Shown in pieces: positions 60,949 through 64,000 of a stretch of 64,000 nucleotides of DNA. Position 1 is the first letter of the stretch, and each line of letters opens with the position of its first letter. Source of the DNA: Malus domestica (taxonomy: Eukaryota; Streptophyta; Magnoliopsida; Rosales; Rosaceae); assembly GCF_042453785.1 (NCBI RefSeq), contig NC_091675.1, forward strand, positions 4,972,501 through 5,036,500, written 5' to 3'. Both the position numbers and the translations under genes were made by a program. The notes under the pieces are model-generated. The model was not told the DNA's origin. It did not search any database and saw only the letters and a list, made by a program, of their open reading frames with translations.

Positions 60949-61529
60949 ACTCTCTCTCAGTCTTTCTCGTTTTCGCTCTTTATCTGGTTTTACGTTTTGG
61001 AATGGAAAGTCCCTGAAGATCAGGTTCCTTGTTCAAATTTCTTGCTCTAATTTATTTATTTATTTAATTCAACAAGCCTTATATATATTATCATTCTACA
61101 AACACATTTACTATCTAATTTTGGTTCATGTTGTGACTACTTACCTGAAGCCCAACCCCAAGTTCTCAGACTCGGGACGAGATGGTCGGAGACACCAACA
61201 TGTGGAGGTGCCTCGTCGGAGTAAGGGCATAATTAATGGTTCTGTCCAAAAAAAGGTTGCTATGACACGTTGCATTTACTAAATGTTTAGTGGCAGAAAA
61301 ATCTTCCTCGACATTTATGCGAAAACCCGCGCACCGTATGCTCTCTATGTGCTACATGGGACCCGCCCTTGTCTACTCTCTGCAAATTTAGATCATGTAT
61401 TAGGTCAGCATACTTGTTTTTTCTTTGGCATTTGCTATCTAGCTCCCTGTTCACTCATGAGTCATGCTACAACATTATCCATAAAAATGTTATTTTATAG
61501 AAAATCTTGTTCTTCTGTGTTTAATTTTT
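60949..61529. other. Intergenic region
   Basis: No gene supported. A phrase CGACACGTTG...GCTAAGTGTTAGTGGCAGAAAAAT (60290-60330) recurs as GACACGTTGCATTTACTAAATG...AGTGGCAGAAAAAT at 61262-61303, so this stretch includes a partial duplication. Confidence 0.45.
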
Positions 61530-61747
61530 GGACCTGGATTGTCTGCCCTTCCATTTCGGTGTTCTTCCGTGCTCTCTTATTTTGTGTGGTCACGGTTAAG
61601 CCACGTCAACATTTTATATTATTTTTTATAAAAATAATAAAACAAAAAGAAATAATAATATAAAATGTTGACGTGGCTTAACCGTGACCACACAAACAGG
61701 AGAGCACGAGGAGGGCACCGAAATGGGAGGGCAGACAATCCAAGTCC
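61530..61747. mobile_element. 218-bp foldback MITE (MULE-type)
   Basis: A near-perfect hairpin: arms GGACCTGGATTGTCTGCCCT... and ...AGGGCAGACAATCCAAGTCC of about 100 bp meet around a short AT-rich loop near 61630-61660. Flanks TTAATTTTT (61521-61529) and TTAATCTTT (61748-61756) are a 9-bp duplication with one mismatch. The inner arm (GGTCACGGTTAAGCCACGTC) is shared with the element at 40175. Confidence 0.88.
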
Positions 61748-61871
61748 TTAATCTTTATGGTTTACCTTCAAAACTTTAACTTTACTGTTCAACATATGTC
61801 GAAAAGGTAGTTGAAAGTCTTAAGAAAATCATTCCAATATATTCTTGGAAGTGGTTGACAATGAACTAACA

Positions 61872-62656
61872 CACCCTGATCCGGAGGATCCAGGTGTGCT
61901 GGCCGTCACGTGGGCGTGACGTAACCATAAGCACGACACGGAAGCGTAATAACAACAGAAATTCAAACCAAACTCAACATAACCACATACGGACATAACC
62001 GGACAAGTTTACAAGTAAACACATAAGTTCAGAGCATAGGTTATCTGCAGTCAAGTAGGACTAAAATAAGAATACATCACCCTCAGGTGAGTCCTACATG
62101 TCCCAAATCTGTCAGAAAGCCGGAAAGGACCTCGTGAGCCAACCACCGCTAAACTAGAACCTGGAGACAATTCAACATTGAACTCTACATCTCCGCCCGA
62201 CAACAATCCAGGTAATTCCTCAGGGAAAACATCAAGAAAATGTCTAACCACCTTTACATTTTCCAAAATACTAAAAGCAACTCATTTAGCACCACACGAG
62301 CTAAGTATCCTTGGCAGCCTTTCAATAACAATATCTTTGCTCTCACAGCATAAATGATGGCCTAACTCAATCCACTTTGCTCAATCACAAAGGTAACCTT
62401 TGATAATCCATATTGGCAAGATTATAACCTAACCAATCTGTGCTTAAAATCACATCGAAATCCACAATGTCTAACGGAATAAGATCAGCGGACATAATCA
62501 CGCCCTCAACCATCACTGGACACCCCAGATACACACTATCCACAATACATTTATCTCCTCTAGGGAAGTTGTTTAAAGAATTGTTTAAGAAAAGTTCATT
62601 CCCCCGGCATATTGTGACGGCCAGCATGCCCTCCTTCGGGACGGGGTGTGTCAGTT
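61872..62656 (-). mobile_element. Fragment of Ty3/gypsy pol, broken, bracketed by inverted ~45-bp sequences
   Basis: Minus-strand peptides match the protease-to-RT stretch of plant Ty3/gypsy elements: MVEGVIMSADLIPLDIVDFD VILSTDWLG (protease end) and VVRHFLDVFPEELPGLLSGG (RT start). It is a small, old, broken remnant of the pol gene; no LTRs are near. Its edges carry ACACACCCTGATCCGGAGGA...GTGCTGGCCGTCAC and the inverted GTGACGGCCAGCATGCC...GGGTGTGTCAG. Confidence 0.75.
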
Positions 62657-63085
62657 TAAATCTTCCGATAATTACTCAATCATGATTAGCCCTCTACGCA
62701 ATAATTTTTCATCTGTGCTGAAAGTAGGTTGCAAATATGAATTGAATAGATTTATGTTAAAAATGTTATCATGTGATGTTACCATCAAACTAATAGATTT
62801 TTATAAGTTGTCTAATTTTGCACCGTTAGATCGCTATCTGAATTTTTCTCTCTTGTCAGCTAATTCCAAGAATGGCTTGACATGGACAAAAGCTAGTTGT
62901 ATATATTGCTCCATATCTTTCTCTCCTTTACTTTTCTTCTACCTTCTATTTTGAGATATCTATGTGAGAGCGAAAGATTGATCCTCTTTCTCCCTTACCA
63001 TATAGCCAGGTAGCATGCTAGTTTCCCAAAATAGAAAAGGAAAGGAGCAAATATTAATTTTTCGTTCTTTTCTACATAGTTAAAT
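62657..63085. other. Promoter side of the MADS gene
   Basis: AT-rich with C/T-rich patches near 62920-62995 (TCTCTCCTTTACTTTTCTTC). No other gene seen. Confidence 0.4.
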
Positions 63086-64000
63086 ATGGGGAGAGTGAAG
63101 CTTCAGATCAAGAGGATTGAGAATACGACCAAATAGGCAAGTCACTTTCTCGAAAAGAAGAAACGGGCTGATCAAGAAAGCCTATGAAATAGCTAGTTTA
63201 ATTATTTAGCACTCAGATTCATCTTTATATGCTAATATATCAAGGAAATATTGTTATTCTTTTTGGTCATTTGTTTTTTGTTTGATGGTATTGAAGCCTT
63301 GAAGAGATTCTTGCACGGTATAATAATCTTCCTGGGAATGAACGAGGACGGTAAGCAGATATAGACCATCATTATGGTTGTGATCACATTCGATTCGGTG
63401 CATGTAATCTTTCTTGTGTTTGTTTTGATGCATGGCTTTTCTTACTTATGGAATTATAAAGTCAACATAATCAAGAGGTAAGTAAGCAGCACTTACTATG
63501 TTACATATATTATTCCAAGAATATGTATATATATGTTTTTTAATTAGGAAAATAATTTTTACACTCTTTTGGTTTTCGTGCACACCCTGTTTATTTCTAA
63601 CAATTGAGTCGAATACATAAATAGAAAATTAATGGACAGGAACAAACATGAGTAAAAAAAAAAAGAGAAAATGTTTGCAGAAAATCATTTCCTTTCATCA
63701 ATTATTATCTTTATCTCTTTTAGATTTTTATTGAAATGATGATTAAATGTGCAGTTTCTCCAACGCGTTCTTGGTAAATTGTGGAAGGAAGCTAATCAAA
63801 CCTATCAAGCAACCAGGTTTTGGTTACTTGTCTATCTTTTACTAAATCTCCTGGGCAAATGATCTGCTAAATCTAATTATTTGTACGTTGAGCAAAAGTT
63901 GATGAGATCTATTTGTAAAGGTGATTAATTGTTGCTATGATTTCATGTAGTCGATGGAGGCAGTCCGATGAGCAGTACTGATTCGGATCAACTGGAGGTA
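63086..64000 (+). pseudogene. MIKC*-type (M-delta, AGL30/65-like) MADS-box gene, 5' part, frame disturbed
   Basis: ATG at 63086 starts MGRVKLQIKRIENTT, the MADS-domain head typical of the MIKC* class. One extra A (ACCAAATAGG where ACCAATAGG is expected, about 63130) shifts the frame; beyond it the bases still encode RQVTFSKRRNGLIKKAYE in the shifted frame. The last third of the MADS domain is poorly preserved. Later exon-like pieces fit the family: LEEILARYNNLPGNERGR (donor at 63351), a short piece ending at 63477, FLQRVLGKLWKEANQTYQAT (63755-63816) and SPMSSTDSDQLEV from 63951, which runs off the window. MIKC* factors act as nuclear dimers, mainly in pollen. Either a decaying gene or one damaged by a sequence error. 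Confidence 0.7.

Noticed and set aside
61283-61663. 126-codon plus-strand frame
   Set aside because: Half of it is the arm of the foldback MITE and the rest has no motif.

Overview
The window is nuclear DNA of a flowering plant. Multi-exon genes with GT-AG introns, plant-only families (GASA/snakin, DUF620, PRISE reductase, CYP81-type P450, MIKC*-type MADS) and dense plant transposons all point that way. Protein and repeat flavour suggest a woody rosid, most likely Rosaceae of the apple/pear group; the species assignment is inference.

Layout. 1-4333: a very young non-autonomous LTR retrotransposon on the minus strand, left LTR cut by the window edge. 4677-5955 (-): PRISE/progesterone 5-beta-reductase-like gene with one apparent 1-nt loss. 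6929-7432: 252-bp tandem duplication with SINE-like boxes. 8386-10203 (-): ARM/TPR-like protein. 13698-15969 (-): DUF620 protein, 3 exons. 20606-21234: long-TIR MITE. 23099-23709 (+): snakin/GASA peptide. 25855-30523 (-): membrane-anchored aspartic protease, 12 exons. 30983-32500: hAT-like element with nested repeats. 33835-36812 (-): Pumilio/PUF RNA-binding protein, 5 exons. 37585-38219: 5'-truncated LINE with clear target-site duplication. 39811-40960: a duplicated unit hit by three separate MITEs. 41792-44418 (-): NRAMP metal transporter, 4 exons. 44740-50536: two RTE-type LINE 3' ends bracketing a 4.4-kb repeat block with nested tandem arrays and an intact 226-codon coiled-coil ORF. 51026-53095 (-): APD-like RING E3 ligase, 8 exons, with a homopolymer frameshift. 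53989-56331: CYP81-like pseudogene carrying a MITE; 57520-59688: its intact tandem sister. 60380-62680: remnants of a LINE, a uridine-kinase-like gene and a gypsy pol. 63086-64000: start of a MIKC*-type MADS gene that runs off the window.

The genes are independent single-copy loci; plants do not use operons, and I see no cluster acting in one pathway. The only local gene family is the CYP81 pair, where one copy is dead and one looks functional. Exon boundaries were worked out by hand from splice signals and reading-frame phase; total lengths agree with family sizes (PRISE 389 aa, snakin 88 aa, aspartic protease 628 aa, NRAMP 537 aa, P450 510 aa). Three genes (PRISE, APD, MADS) each carry one single-nucleotide indel in an otherwise good frame, which could mean assembly error or real decay. 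The most unusual features are the repeat block at 45.5-49.9 kb, the MITE-on-duplication stack at 39.8-41.0 kb, and the pol fragment boxed by inverted repeats at 61.9-62.7 kb.
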